64,000 nt of DNA from Myroides profundi (GCF_000833025.1 NZ_CP010817.1:3720001-3784000); one strand, 5' to 3'. Counted from the stretch's first letter, positions 18,301 through 27,235 are shown. Notes: a model not told the origin generated them from the letters alone. Program-made: numbers and translations.

Positions 18301-18488
18301 TGATGCCATTAGTATTCGCTAAAGGTGTTGGAGATGTAGGTAACAGATCTATTGGTACTGGTGCGGCATTTGGTCTATTGATTGGTACTATACTTGGAGT
18401 ATTCGTAATCCCAGTACTTTACGCTATCTTCCAGTACATACAAGAAAAAATTAAACCGATTAAATTCGTAGAGCACAAGTCAGAATAA
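15348..18488 (+). CDS. RND efflux pump inner-membrane permease, AcrB/HAE1 family
   Basis: The 1046-residue protein has the HAE1 layout: an N-terminal helix (LKTFIERPVLSTVISILIV), two large periplasmic loops and twelve membrane helices. The proton-relay acidic pair is visible in helix 4 (AIGIVVDDAIVVVEAV, about residues 398-413). Length and motifs fit hydrophobe/amphiphile multidrug exporters driven by proton flux. Substrates cannot be read from sequence. It sits between its adaptor and outer-membrane channel genes, making the complex self-contained. Confidence 0.95.
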   Translation: MLKTFIERPVLSTVISILIVILGVLGLTVLPVTQYPDIAPPTVQIAASYPGANAETVMQSVVIPIEEQVNGVENMDYITSTASNDGSASIQVVFKQGVDPDIAAVNVQNRVARATPLLPAEVTRSGVTTQKQQTSALMFLSFYSTSPNYDAIYIQNYMNINVIPVLKRVSGVGDATAFGSRNYSMRIWIDPAKMKAYGLVPSDVVRVLNEQSLEAAAGQLGENNAEAFQYVIKYSGKYKTQDQYENIVVKSLGNGQVLYLKDVAKIELGAMSYVGSSEQNGNPAVAMAIYQTPGSNAQEIIQNLHTELENMKTTFPDGINYTVLMDTNEFLDASISKVISTLIEAFLLVFVVVYIFLQDFRSTLIPLIAVPVAIVGTFFFLSVFGFSINLLTLFALVLAIGIVVDDAIVVVEAVHAKMEETGQDAKEASLNTMSEISGAIISITLVMSAVFIPVTFIPGPTGVFYKQFGITLIVAILISAVNALTLSPALCALFLRQHDHHEGKKRNFVQRFFDAFNVAFNKLTHKYGNSFKFLLKHKWTTFAILLACLGITYYAAKTMPSGFVPNEDRGFIMGNIELPAGASQDRVTSLQQQFSKVVQQIPGVEGVTIVSGFSFINGQGSNYGMAMIKLDDFKDRTTPELATDAIIGKLFGIAATQFQDARMIFFQPPSIPGFGMSSGFEMKLLDKTGGALTDFDQKSKEYLGALMQRPEILYAQSSFNTNYAQYELDLNIPRAKESGVLVSDIFSALQGYIGGIYAADFTRFGKQYRVMVQSLPEYRSDKNSLNEIYVRTASGEMAPVTQFVDLKKVYGPQSVNRYNLFTSSNITGAPKPGYSSGDAIKAVQEVAAQTLSTDYGIDFTGLSREEISSGNQTVMIFALCIIFVYFLLSAQYESYLLPLAVILSLPTGIMGAFIAQKYAGLENNIYFQIALVMLVGLLAKNAILIVEFALQRRQHGESIAESAINGAKARLRPILMTSFAFILGMMPLVFAKGVGDVGNRSIGTGAAFGLLIGTILGVFVIPVLYAIFQYIQEKIKPIKFVEHKSE

Positions 18489-18489
18489 T

Positions 18490-19899
18490 ATGAAAAAACA
18501 AACTTTATATAGAGCTTTACCTATTGCTGTTTTAGCTGTTACTATGCAGTCTTGTATCGTATCTAAGAATTACGAGAGACCTGAAGTAACTAACGAAGCG
18601 CAATTCCGTACTGATAACATATCTCAAGATACTCTTTCTATGGCAAATATGTCATGGAAAGAGCTATTCTCTGATCAAACGCTTATTCAATACATTGAAC
18701 ACGGATTAGAGAACAACTTAGATATCAGAATCGCATTAGAGAATATCAATGCTGCTCACGCTTATATGCAACAAGGTAAATGGGGATACGCTCCTACATT
18801 AAACCTAGGTGCTAACTATACTCACTCAGTATTATCTAAAAACGGACCTCAAGGAATCGCTTTCGGAGATACTAGAGTTAAAAATGACATGTATGATGTT
18901 ACAGGACAGTTCTCTTGGGAACTAGATGTATGGGGTAAAATCAGAAGTGATAAAAGAGCTGCAGGTGCTAGTTACCTACAAACTCTTTCTGCTCACCAGG
19001 CTGTAAAAACTCAGTTAATCTCTACTATCGCTACAACGTATTTTCAATTAGTAGCTTTAGATGAACAAAAACGTGTAACAGAACAAACTATCGTAAACAG
19101 AACTAACAGTTTAGAAACAATTGAAGCTTTAAAAGAATCTGGACAAGTGAATGAGGTAGCTGTTAAGCAAACTCAAGCACAGTTATTCAATGCAAAAGCT
19201 CTTTTAGTTGATCTTGAAAACAATATCAAACTAACAGAGAACGCATTCAGTATTCTATTAGGTAATAATCCTGGTACGATCACTAGAGGAGAACTTAAGA
19301 GTCAAAAACTTAATGCAGACCTTTCTGTTGGTGTTCCACTTCAATTATTAAGCAATAGACCTGATGTAAGAGCTGCTGAGTATGGATTAATTAACGCTTT
19401 TGAAATGACTAATGTTTCTAGAGCGAACTTCTATCCTGCTTTCAGACTTACAGCTAATGGTGGTTTACAGAGTTTAGATTTTGATAACTTATTCAATACA
19501 AGCTCTCTATTTGCAAACTTCATCGGTGGTTTAACTCAACCTTTATTAAATGGTAGAAAAGTTAGAACGGCACATGAAGTAGCTAAAGCAAAACAAGAAT
19601 CTGCTTACCTAAGTTATAAACTATCTATTCTTAATGCATCAAAAGAAGTTTCTGATGCATTGTATACTTACCATAGTTCTTCAGATAAGTTAAAACTTAA
19701 AAAGCAAGAATACGAAGCATATAACCTAGCTACTGAATACTCAGAAGAGTTATTAGTACAAGGTATGGCTAACTACCTAGATGTATTGACAGCTAGAGAG
19801 AGTGCACTTGCTGCAGAATTAAGTTACATTAATACAGAATTAGCACAACTTACCTCTATCGTACAGCTTTATAGAGCTGTCGGAGGTGGTATAAAATAA
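18490..19899 (+). CDS. Outer-membrane efflux channel lipoprotein (TolC/OprM/NodT family)
   Basis: The signal peptide ends at Cys22 (MQSC), so the protein is lipidated as in OprM. Two OEP repeats follow, with the typical sequences GLENNLDIRIALENI, ELDVWGKIRSDKRAA and LLSNRPDVRAAEY (about residue 290). Length 469 is normal. It forms the trimeric channel of the tripartite pump. It starts one base after the permease stop codon, and the operon ends at a terminator downstream. Confidence 0.94.
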   Translation: MKKQTLYRALPIAVLAVTMQSCIVSKNYERPEVTNEAQFRTDNISQDTLSMANMSWKELFSDQTLIQYIEHGLENNLDIRIALENINAAHAYMQQGKWGYAPTLNLGANYTHSVLSKNGPQGIAFGDTRVKNDMYDVTGQFSWELDVWGKIRSDKRAAGASYLQTLSAHQAVKTQLISTIATTYFQLVALDEQKRVTEQTIVNRTNSLETIEALKESGQVNEVAVKQTQAQLFNAKALLVDLENNIKLTENAFSILLGNNPGTITRGELKSQKLNADLSVGVPLQLLSNRPDVRAAEYGLINAFEMTNVSRANFYPAFRLTANGGLQSLDFDNLFNTSSLFANFIGGLTQPLLNGRKVRTAHEVAKAKQESAYLSYKLSILNASKEVSDALYTYHSSSDKLKLKKQEYEAYNLATEYSEELLVQGMANYLDVLTARESALAAELSYINTELAQLTSIVQLYRAVGGGIK

Positions 19900-19924
19900 T
19901 TTTATAGTTAATTGTTATTCATTA

Positions 19925-19960
19925 AAAGAGAGTAGTTATTTAGTTAACTACTCTTTTTTT
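19925..19960 (+). terminator. Terminator of the RND efflux operon
   Basis: The stem AGAGTAGTTA/TAACTACTCT with a 6-nt loop is followed by a long T-run. Confidence 0.87.
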
Positions 19961-19973
19961 ATACATTTGACTT

Positions 19974-20603
19974 ATGAATATCTCTAGATTACTTCTTCCT
20001 CTTCTTTTTCCAAAATACACTTGGAAAAGGCCAAATACTCAAAAGCACATTTACTTAACTTTTGACGATGGCCCTATACCCGAAGTCACAGAATGGGTAT
20101 TAGATATACTGAAGCAGTATCAGGTAAAAGCTACATTCTTCTGCATAGGTGATAATGTAAGAAAACACCCTGCTATATTCAATAGAATCTTACAAGAAGG
20201 ACATCAGGTAGGAAACCATACTTTTAATCACTTAAATGGATGGAAAAATGCAAATGAAGTATATATAAACAATTTTTACTTATCAACGGAAGAAATGTCT
20301 AAACACACTAGCTTTGAGAACAGAACACGCCTATTCAGACCTCCTTATGGTAAAATAAAAAAGCAACAAGCTAAAACTGTAATATCTGAAGGATATGAGA
20401 TCATCATGTGGTCAAATCTTACCAAAGATTATGATAAGAACACCACTCCTGAACAATGTTATAAAAGAGCCATAAAGAATATGGCTCCTGGAAGTATTAT
20501 TGTATTTCATGATAGTATCAAGGCTAGTCATAATTTATACTATGCCTTACCTAAGACTATCGACTACTTATTATCTAAAGGGTATACCTTCTCTACGTTA
20601 TAG
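19974..20603 (+). CDS. Polysaccharide deacetylase (NodB homology, CE4 family)
   Basis: The 209-residue protein has the CE4 motifs: TFDDGP (residues 29-34), the metal-binding His pair in GNHTFNHLNGW (about 80-90), and RPPYG (about 121-125). Such enzymes remove acetyl groups from chitin-like oligomers or peptidoglycan GlcNAc. There is no clear signal peptide, only a hydrophobic N-terminus (LLLPLLFP). The 3' end overlaps that of the opposing thioredoxin-like gene by 6 bp. Confidence 0.88.
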   Translation: MNISRLLLPLLFPKYTWKRPNTQKHIYLTFDDGPIPEVTEWVLDILKQYQVKATFFCIGDNVRKHPAIFNRILQEGHQVGNHTFNHLNGWKNANEVYINNFYLSTEEMSKHTSFENRTRLFRPPYGKIKKQQAKTVISEGYEIIMWSNLTKDYDKNTTPEQCYKRAIKNMAPGSIIVFHDSIKASHNLYYALPKTIDYLLSKGYTFSTL

Positions 20604-20891
20604 TGTCTTAGTGACATTGATAAGAGAGTTTGCATCCATAACACCACTTTGGCGCCAGATCATACTACCTCTTTTATACAGCATCATAGTAGGCACTTGC
20701 TTTATTCTTAAAGCCTCTACTAATTCACCATTTTTCTCAACATCTATTTTTACTATACGCAACCTATCCCCCATGGCTGCCGCCACATCGATTAAGACAG
20801 GATTCATAGTAGTACATGCTTCGTTCCACTGTGCATAAAAGTGGATTAAAACAGGAACATCTGCTGTTACTAACTCTCCGAATTTTGACAT
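20598..20891 (-). CDS. Thioredoxin-fold protein lacking the first active-site cysteine
   Basis: The 97-residue thioredoxin fold retains the beta strand VLIHFYAQW, IVKIDVEKN and the cis-proline loop KQVPTMMLYKRG. The active site that should read WCGPC instead reads WNEAC, so only the resolving cysteine remains. Normal dithiol-disulfide exchange is therefore unlikely; a monothiol or chaperone-like role is possible. A canonical thioredoxin with WCGPC is encoded at 60055-60372 and shares much of the fold (VPTLMLFRKGKLLWKQSG versus VPTMMLYKRGSMIWRQSG). Confidence 0.82.
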   Translation of the reverse strand: MSKFGELVTADVPVLIHFYAQWNEACTTMNPVLIDVAAAMGDRLRIVKIDVEKNGELVEALRIKQVPTMMLYKRGSMIWRQSGVMDANSLINVTKTL

Positions 20892-20959
20892 ATAATATAA
20901 ATTAACTTTACTATAAACTTCTTTTAATATACAAAAATATCACTTTTTAGCAATATTCT

Positions 20960-22201
20960 TTACTTTTTTCGCCTTAATTCTATCACTGTGATCTCTGGCC
21001 AGATTCCTGTACGTCCTTGATAAGCATGATATCCAAATCCTCTATTTACATAAATATACTTACCCATCTTCTCATAAAGTCCTGCCCACTGCTTATACAC
21101 GTACTGTATAGGACTCCATTTTATAAATCCAGGTATCTCTATACCGAACTGACTACCATGTGTATGACCTGCTAAAGTCAACTGAAAGTTCTTTTTATGT
21201 TCTAATATCTTAGCTTCCCAGTGTGATGGATCATGACTCATTAAGATCTTAAAGTCTTTAGAGCTCACTCCTTCTGTAGACTTATCTAAATCTCCTAGTT
21301 TCTGAAAGTGTCCACGTACTCCCCAGTTCTCTACTCCTACCACTGCTATACGTTGACCATCTTTCTCAAACCACACATGCTCATTTCTCAATAATCTGAA
21401 ACCTAACTTTGGACTGATTTCACAGATACCCTTAAAGTTCTTTTGTCTCTCTTCTTCTGTATCCCAATGTGCATAATCTCCATAATCATGATTTCCTAAT
21501 ATAGAGTATTTCCCATACTTATAATGGCGTATTTTATTGAACACATCATACCACGGAATCATCTCATCTGCTAGACTATTCACTAAGTCTCCAGTAAATA
21601 ACAGTGCATCTGATTCTTGACTATTAATTAACTCTACTGCATATCTAATCTTCTCTTCATTGTCAAAACTCCCACTGTGTATATCAGAAATATGAGTAAA
21701 CTTAAATCCATCAAACGCCTCTGGCAAATCCTCAAACTCTATAATATTCTTTCTAACCTCAAATTTATATCTACCTATCGTGATACCGTGTAGCACAGAG
21801 ATAAAAGGTATAGACGCTATCCCAAAAGCAAGATGAGATACAAACTTTCTTCGCCCTGGCACGAAAGATTCTATATCCTCTTTCTTTACTTTAACGCCTT
21901 TACTATAATTCCAGATACCTCTACCTATTCTTACTACATCCTCAGTAATTAGTAATATGGTAATAATCGCTTTAGGCAAATAGAATAAGATAACTAAAGC
22001 TCCTGCTACTAGCGACTGATGATTCCTAGCGTGATTGCGATCAAACTGTGAAAAACCATATATAATATATATAATACCCAATAAAGAGACCACCACATAG
22101 CCCCATCTCATTAGCTTATTTTTAGTCACCTGACGAACGGCCTGGAAACAATAAAACTCTATTATAATAAATACTAACAGTAATACTATAAATCTCCCCA
22201 T
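20960..22201 (-). CDS. Membrane-anchored metallophosphoesterase
   Basis: The N-terminal half has about three to four membrane helices. The C-terminal half has the calcineurin-like metal-binding motifs THISDIHSGS, TGDLVNS, LGNHDYGDY and AGHTHGSQFG. The domain order matches the YkuE-like class of membrane phosphoesterases, some of which act on UDP-diacylglucosamine or related lipids, but no substrate can be assigned. Length 413 is typical. It is monocistronic and divergent from polA. Confidence 0.88.
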   Translation of the reverse strand: MGRFIVLLLVFIIIEFYCFQAVRQVTKNKLMRWGYVVVSLLGIIYIIYGFSQFDRNHARNHQSLVAGALVILFYLPKAIITILLITEDVVRIGRGIWNYSKGVKVKKEDIESFVPGRRKFVSHLAFGIASIPFISVLHGITIGRYKFEVRKNIIEFEDLPEAFDGFKFTHISDIHSGSFDNEEKIRYAVELINSQESDALLFTGDLVNSLADEMIPWYDVFNKIRHYKYGKYSILGNHDYGDYAHWDTEEERQKNFKGICEISPKLGFRLLRNEHVWFEKDGQRIAVVGVENWGVRGHFQKLGDLDKSTEGVSSKDFKILMSHDPSHWEAKILEHKKNFQLTLAGHTHGSQFGIEIPGFIKWSPIQYVYKQWAGLYEKMGKYIYVNRGFGYHAYQGRTGIWPEITVIELRRKK

Positions 22202-22220
22202 TTCAATAATCTATAAATAA

Positions 22221-22250
22221 CAAATTTAATTTTTTCCAAATGCTTTCAAA
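22221..22250 (-). promoter_or_regulatory. Promoter of the metallophosphoesterase gene
   Basis: On the minus strand TTTG at 22250-22247, an 18-nt spacer and TAAATTTG at 22228-22221 fit the Bacteroidota consensus, with a very short leader. Confidence 0.6.
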
Positions 22251-22335
22251 GTATCTTTAACAATATTTAATGATATTTATCAAACATCTAAATCACAAAA
22301 CTTTGGTTCTCTCCTAAGTCCTACTACAAATTCAT

Positions 22336-22343
22336 TATCTTTG
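22336..22343 (+). promoter_or_regulatory. -7 box of polA
   Basis: TATCTTTG is a full TAnnTTTG match about 42 bp before the start codon. No good -33 TTG is seen at the usual distance. Confidence 0.55.
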
Positions 22344-22384
22344 AACTTATAAATAATTACCCTTAATAAAAAACCACATTATAG

Positions 22385-25204
22385 ATGGCTAATAAAAATC
22401 GTCTTTTCTTACTAGATGCTTATGCTTTAATATTTAGAGGATACTACGCATTTATAAAAAATCCTAGAATTAACTCTAAAGGTCTTGATACCTCTGCTAT
22501 TCTAGGGTTTATGAACTCACTAATAGACGTTATAAAAAGAGAATCTCCTGATCACCTAGCTGTTGCTTTTGACAGAGGTGGTAGTGATTTAAGACTAGAT
22601 TTATTTCCAGAATACAAGGCTAATAGAGATGAGACTCCTGAAGCCATCAAAATAGCTGTTCCGTATATTAAGCAAATCTTAGAAGCCATGCATATCCCTA
22701 TCGTAGAAGTTAGCGGATTCGAAGCTGATGACCTTATCGGAACATTGTCTAAACAAGCAGAGAAAGAAGGCTTCGAAGTATATATGGTGACTCCAGATAA
22801 AGATTATGCTCAGTTAGTATCTGAGAATATCTTTATGTATAGACCAGCTCGTATGGGGAATGGTATCGAAATATGGGGAGTAGACCAAGTAAAAGAGAAA
22901 TTCGAAGTAGACTATCCAGAACAAGTGATAGACTTCTTAGGAATGATGGGAGATGCTGTAGATAATATCCCTGGACTACCTGGTGTAGGAGAAAAAACAG
23001 CAAAGAAATTTATCAAGCAATACGGTTCTATGGAAAACCTATTAGCCAATACACATGAGCTAAAAGGTAAAATGAAAGAGAATATAGAAGCGAATAAAGA
23101 GAAAGGATTACTTTCTAAAAAACTGGCTACTATCATCCTAGACTGTCCTGTACAATTCAATGAAAAAGACTATGTACTAGAATGTCCTGATATCGAGAAA
23201 TCAGAAGCTTTGTTTATTGAACTTGAGTTCAGAAGAATGAAAGAACAATTCGACAAACTATTCAACAAAGGAAAAGAGGCTATCCCTACTCCAACAGCTA
23301 CTGCTACAACTACAAGTGGAGCTGATGAACAATTCTCTCTTTTTGGAGATGATTCGAGTAATACCTTTTCTTCTACTGAAGCTTATTTTGGTAATCTAAA
23401 TACAACTAATCACGTATACCAACTGTGTAATAGTGGTATGGCTATTCGTTTATTAATCCAAAACTTACTAAACCAAAAGTCAGTGTGCTTTGACACAGAG
23501 ACGACAGGCCTAGACCCTTTTACAGCAGAGCTAGTAGGTATTGCTTTCTCTTTTGAGAAAGGGACTGCATTCTACGTACCTTTCCCAGAGAACCAAGACG
23601 AAGCAAAGGTGCTTGCACAGCAATTCGCTCCTTTCTTTGAAGCAGAAAATATTGAGAAAATAGGACAAAACCTTAAATATGATATCAAGATTCTAAAACA
23701 ATATGACATTGTAGTAAAAGGTCCTCTATTTGACACGATGATTGCTCATTATTTAATTAATCCTGATATGCGCCATAATATGGACGTATTAGCAGAGACT
23801 TACCTTAAATATACACCGCAACCTATCGAAGAACTAATCGGTAAAAAAGGAAAGAATCAAAAGACTATGCGTGACATAGAAGCCGAGATAGTCAAAGAAT
23901 ATGCAGGAGAAGATGCTGATATCACTTACCAACTAAAAGAAACTTTTGCGCCTCAATTAGTTGCTACACATACACAAGAGTTATTTGACAATATCGAAAT
24001 ACCGCTAGTAAATGTATTAGCAGATATGGAGACAGAAGGTATACGCTTAGATACTGAATATCTAAAGTCGTTATCTAACACCCTTTCTACTGACATTAAG
24101 CTATTAGAACAACGCATATTCTTAGAAGCTGGAGAAGAGTTTAATCTTGCATCACCAAAACAATTAGGTGACATTCTATTCGAAAAACTTCAGATAGGAG
24201 GTCCTAAACCTAAGAAAACAAAAACAGGTCAATACGCTACTGGTGAAGAAATATTAAGTGACTTAGCACCTAAGCACGAGATAGTACGAGACATATTAGA
24301 ATGGAGACAGTTAGTAAAACTACAAAATACTTATGTAGATGCACTACCTGACCAAGTGAATATAAAAACGAATAGAGTACACACAGAATATATGCAAGCT
24401 GTAGCTGCTACAGGTCGTCTTAGTTCTAACAACCCTAACTTACAGAATATTCCTATTCGTACAGAGAGAGGTCGTCAGGTAAGAAAAGCCTTTGTAGCAC
24501 GTGATGAGAACTATGTACTACTAGCAGCCGATTACTCTCAGATAGAACTGCGCATTATAGCAGCACTAAGTCAAGAGCCTAATATGCTAGAATCGTTCCA
24601 ACGTGGAGAGGATATTCACCGTTCTACTGCCGCTAAGGTATTCAATGTACCTTTAGAAGAAGTAACTAAAGAACAACGTAGTCATGCCAAGACTGTTAAC
24701 TTCGGTATTATCTATGGAGTATCTGCTTTCGGACTAAGTAATCAGACTAATCTATCTCGCGCAGAGAGCAAGGAGCTAATCGATGCTTACTATGCTACCT
24801 ATCCTAAACTGAAGAGTTATATCGCTACTCAGATAGATTTCGCTCGTGAGCATGGATATGTACAGACTATCTTAGGTCGTAGAAGATATCTAAAGGATAT
24901 TCACTCTCATAATGCTGTCGTGAAAGGTGCAGCTGAGCGTAATGCTGTCAATGCTCCTATACAAGGTAGTGCGGCAGACATTATAAAAATAGCGATGATC
25001 AATATCAACAAGAAGTTGACTGCTGAGAATTGGAAATCTAAGATGCTACTACAAGTACACGATGAGCTTGTCTTTGATGCTCATAAAGAAGAACTTGAAG
25101 CACTGAAGACTATGGTCAAATCTGAAATGGAAAACGCTTATAAACTAGATGTACCATTAATAGTAGATCTAGGTACTGGTGATAATTGGTTAGAAGCACA
25201 TTAA
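22385..25204 (+). CDS. polA: DNA polymerase I
   Basis: The 939-residue protein has all three domains. The 5' nuclease shows VTPDKDYAQLVS and GDAVDNIPGLPGVGEKTA (to about residue 290). The 3'-5' exonuclease appears proofreading-competent, with CFDTETTGLDP, GQNLKYDIKI and an AGEDADITY motif. The polymerase carries the O-helix KTVNFGIIYG, catalytic DYSQIELR and QVHDELVFD. It acts in Okazaki-fragment processing and repair. It ends at a strong terminator and stands alone. Confidence 0.97.
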   Translation: MANKNRLFLLDAYALIFRGYYAFIKNPRINSKGLDTSAILGFMNSLIDVIKRESPDHLAVAFDRGGSDLRLDLFPEYKANRDETPEAIKIAVPYIKQILEAMHIPIVEVSGFEADDLIGTLSKQAEKEGFEVYMVTPDKDYAQLVSENIFMYRPARMGNGIEIWGVDQVKEKFEVDYPEQVIDFLGMMGDAVDNIPGLPGVGEKTAKKFIKQYGSMENLLANTHELKGKMKENIEANKEKGLLSKKLATIILDCPVQFNEKDYVLECPDIEKSEALFIELEFRRMKEQFDKLFNKGKEAIPTPTATATTTSGADEQFSLFGDDSSNTFSSTEAYFGNLNTTNHVYQLCNSGMAIRLLIQNLLNQKSVCFDTETTGLDPFTAELVGIAFSFEKGTAFYVPFPENQDEAKVLAQQFAPFFEAENIEKIGQNLKYDIKILKQYDIVVKGPLFDTMIAHYLINPDMRHNMDVLAETYLKYTPQPIEELIGKKGKNQKTMRDIEAEIVKEYAGEDADITYQLKETFAPQLVATHTQELFDNIEIPLVNVLADMETEGIRLDTEYLKSLSNTLSTDIKLLEQRIFLEAGEEFNLASPKQLGDILFEKLQIGGPKPKKTKTGQYATGEEILSDLAPKHEIVRDILEWRQLVKLQNTYVDALPDQVNIKTNRVHTEYMQAVAATGRLSSNNPNLQNIPIRTERGRQVRKAFVARDENYVLLAADYSQIELRIIAALSQEPNMLESFQRGEDIHRSTAAKVFNVPLEEVTKEQRSHAKTVNFGIIYGVSAFGLSNQTNLSRAESKELIDAYYATYPKLKSYIATQIDFAREHGYVQTILGRRRYLKDIHSHNAVVKGAAERNAVNAPIQGSAADIIKIAMININKKLTAENWKSKMLLQVHDELVFDAHKEELEALKTMVKSEMENAYKLDVPLIVDLGTGDNWLEAH

Positions 25205-25218
25205 TTAATAACATATAA

Positions 25219-25260
25219 ACAAATCCAGTTAAACGAATATTTAACTGGATTTGTTTTTTA
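25219..25260 (+). terminator. Terminator after polA
   Basis: The 15-bp stem ACAAATCCAGTTAAA/TTTAACTGGATTTGT is followed by T-rich sequence. Confidence 0.87.
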
Positions 25261-25336
25261 AAAAAGAGAATAACACAAGATATAAGCTCTAAGATATTAC
25301 TCATATCCACTACAAGTTAACATATTGTATCAGTAA

Positions 25337-26056
25337 CTAAGAAATCACCATAAACACAAAACGTTCTTCATACTTATCATAAGGACAATAAAGATCTCTA
25401 TACTTCTTAAATTCTTCTTCAGTTAGCACACTATTGTATCTAAATGATTCTTCTCCTTTATAGTTATAAACGATAATCTCTTTACTTTCCTTAGAGTCTA
25501 AACTTTCTAAGAACAGAACTTGTTCAGTAGTCATATACTTACTATGACTACGTAGTGTTGCCTTATAATTATCCCAATATTCAGCTAACTCTATCTCATC
25601 ACTTGGAACTTCTATTTCACTCAATTCATAAAGCATACGTATAAAGATATATTCATTAAGATTCTTTGCCAAATAAACACCTTCATCTTCAACATTCTCA
25701 ACATATACTATGGGAATATCTTCACCAATCTGTCCATTAAAATAAAAACAATACAAATCATGTGCTCCAGTCATACCAAATGGCACTAACTTAATATCTG
25801 GTAATACATGACAATACTCATCTACACGATAAAACAACTCTAATTCTTCTTCAATAATTTCGGTAGAAAAATGCAATTCAAAATCATAACAATGTAGAAA
25901 TAATGGAGGGTAATCCTTAATTTTGGGATACACTACAGTATTCCATCCCTCCGAAAGATCTCCATAACTAAACATACCATCTTCCCATAATTGGTAAAAA
26001 ATGCGAGGGTATTTAAAGTCCCACTTCTTCTCTATATCAGTTAAAGTCATATTCAT
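25337..26056 (-). CDS. SMI1/KNR4-like (SUKH superfamily) protein
   Basis: This 239-residue cytoplasmic protein starts with a short helix and Tyr-Pro segment (IEKKWDFKYPRIFYQLWEDG) and has LVPFGMTGAHDLYCFYFNGQ near residue 95, followed by IPIVYVENVED and LAKNLNEYIF: the SMI1/KNR4 order. SUKH proteins often neutralise polymorphic toxins, but no toxin gene is adjacent, so an immunity role is only a possibility. The assignment rests on pattern, not a search. The start could also be the Met two codons later. Confidence 0.6.
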   Translation of the reverse strand: MNMTLTDIEKKWDFKYPRIFYQLWEDGMFSYGDLSEGWNTVVYPKIKDYPPLFLHCYDFELHFSTEIIEEELELFYRVDEYCHVLPDIKLVPFGMTGAHDLYCFYFNGQIGEDIPIVYVENVEDEGVYLAKNLNEYIFIRMLYELSEIEVPSDEIELAEYWDNYKATLRSHSKYMTTEQVLFLESLDSKESKEIIVYNYKGEESFRYNSVLTEEEFKKYRDLYCPYDKYEERFVFMVIS

Positions 26057-26397
26057 CTTTTTTGTTACACTCTTTTTTTATTTATGAAGACATTTTCGAC
26101 TAACTCTTTAGTAGTCTTTATACTTCTCTTGTTCTATTGTATTTAAGATCTTTTATTAACAACGAATAAATTTAACAAAAAACAATAGATAATCTAATAA
26201 TAAAATCCAACTAAACACTTCAATGACTCATACACACTTATCTCCTCATCAATACCTTCAAAGTCAACTCCTCTCTTATAAGAATTAAAAAGAAAACACT
26301 TAATATATTATATCTATTCTTAGTCATTGTTTTTGCACAACACTATCTATCACAAATTAGACGTTTATATCATATCAAAAAACAATTATAAAAACAC
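26057..26397. other. AT-rich intergenic region, no convincing feature
   Basis: This stretch lies between the SUKH-like gene and the 44-aa ORF. A 20-codon hydrophobic ORF (26084-26146, plus) is present but has no supporting signal. I see no repeat, terminator or clear promoter. Confidence 0.5.
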
Positions 26398-26532
26398 ATG
26401 AAAACTCTAGTAACCCTACTAGCACTTAGCACATTATTAAATATAGAAATATTCATAACGATAGGTCTTAGCCTAAGTATTCTGTCCATTTATTTATTTT
26501 CAGACCTAGTGACTAACGATTACTTTGATTGA
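26398..26532 (+). CDS. Candidate small membrane protein (44 aa)
   Basis: ATG to TGA encodes 44 residues. Residues 2-37 are strongly hydrophobic with Ser and Thr, enough for one long or two short membrane helices, ending in an acidic tail (TNDYFD). The ORF fills a 615-bp gap between the SUKH-like and acyltransferase genes. No family is recognised and no strong promoter or ribosome site is seen, so it may be a small membrane protein, a peptide toxin, or chance. Confidence 0.35.
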   Translation: MKTLVTLLALSTLLNIEIFITIGLSLSILSIYLFSDLVTNDYFD

Positions 26533-26636
26533 CAGGCAAACAAAAAATGAAAATATCAGAGAGCTAATCATCTGTATTATTAAACATTAGCATTTTATTA
26601 CAATAAACATGTAATCTAGACCTAACTAAATTATTC

Positions 26637-26644
26637 TATATTTG
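26637..26644 (+). promoter_or_regulatory. -7 box of the acyltransferase gene
   Basis: TATATTTG is a full match 28 bp before the start codon. The -33 element is not recognisable. Confidence 0.55.
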
Positions 26645-26671
26645 CCCTAAACAAATATTAAGATAAACAAG

Positions 26672-27235
26672 ATGAAAAAGTTACTAGGCAAAATAATGTT
26701 AGGAATCACGGGATGGAAATACGCTCCTAATAACTTTGACCCAAAAAAAGAAAGGAAGACTGTACTTATCTGTGTTCCTCATACTTCTAACTGGGACTTC
26801 TACTATGCATTAGCCTGCTTCTGGATTATGGGAGTACCTATACGTATGTTTATAAAAGATTATTATACTAAGGCTTGGTTTGGTTTTTTCTTTAAAGCAC
26901 TTGGCTGTATCGGTGTAGATAGAACCAAAAGGCAAAATCTAGTAGAATACGCAGTCAATGTCATCAATACTACTGATGATATAGCGATCATCAATACTCC
27001 TGAGGGTACTCGAGGTTATTCTGACCAATGGAAACAAGGGTTTTATCACATTGCTAAATCTGCTAATGTACCTATCGTATTAGGATATGCAGATTATAAA
27101 AAGAAAGAATGTGGTATCATTAAACTTGTACATGTGGAAGATAAAACATTCGAACAAGTACTAGACGAAATCGGCCCTCACTATAATGCAGAGATGGCAA
27201 AGTATCCAGAGAACTACAATTCTAAATTATACTAA
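26672..27235 (+). CDS. PlsC-like acyltransferase
   Basis: The 187-residue protein has the two acyltransferase motifs: the catalytic HTSNWD (H-x4-D, about residues 37-42) and NTPEGTRG (about 110-117). These belong to the 1-acylglycerol-3-phosphate acyltransferase superfamily. The short length and absence of a clear membrane anchor resemble the soluble lysophospholipid or glycerolipid acyltransferases often found in Bacteroidota. Its acceptor is unknown. It is the last gene before the insertion sequence. Confidence 0.83.
   Translation: MKKLLGKIMLGITGWKYAPNNFDPKKERKTVLICVPHTSNWDFYYALACFWIMGVPIRMFIKDYYTKAWFGFFFKALGCIGVDRTKRQNLVEYAVNVINTTDDIAIINTPEGTRGYSDQWKQGFYHIAKSANVPIVLGYADYKKKECGIIKLVHVEDKTFEQVLDEIGPHYNAEMAKYPENYNSKLY

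Noticed and set aside
26084-26146. 20-codon hydrophobic ORF after the SUKH-like gene
   Set aside because: Too short and without promoter, terminator or conservation evidence.
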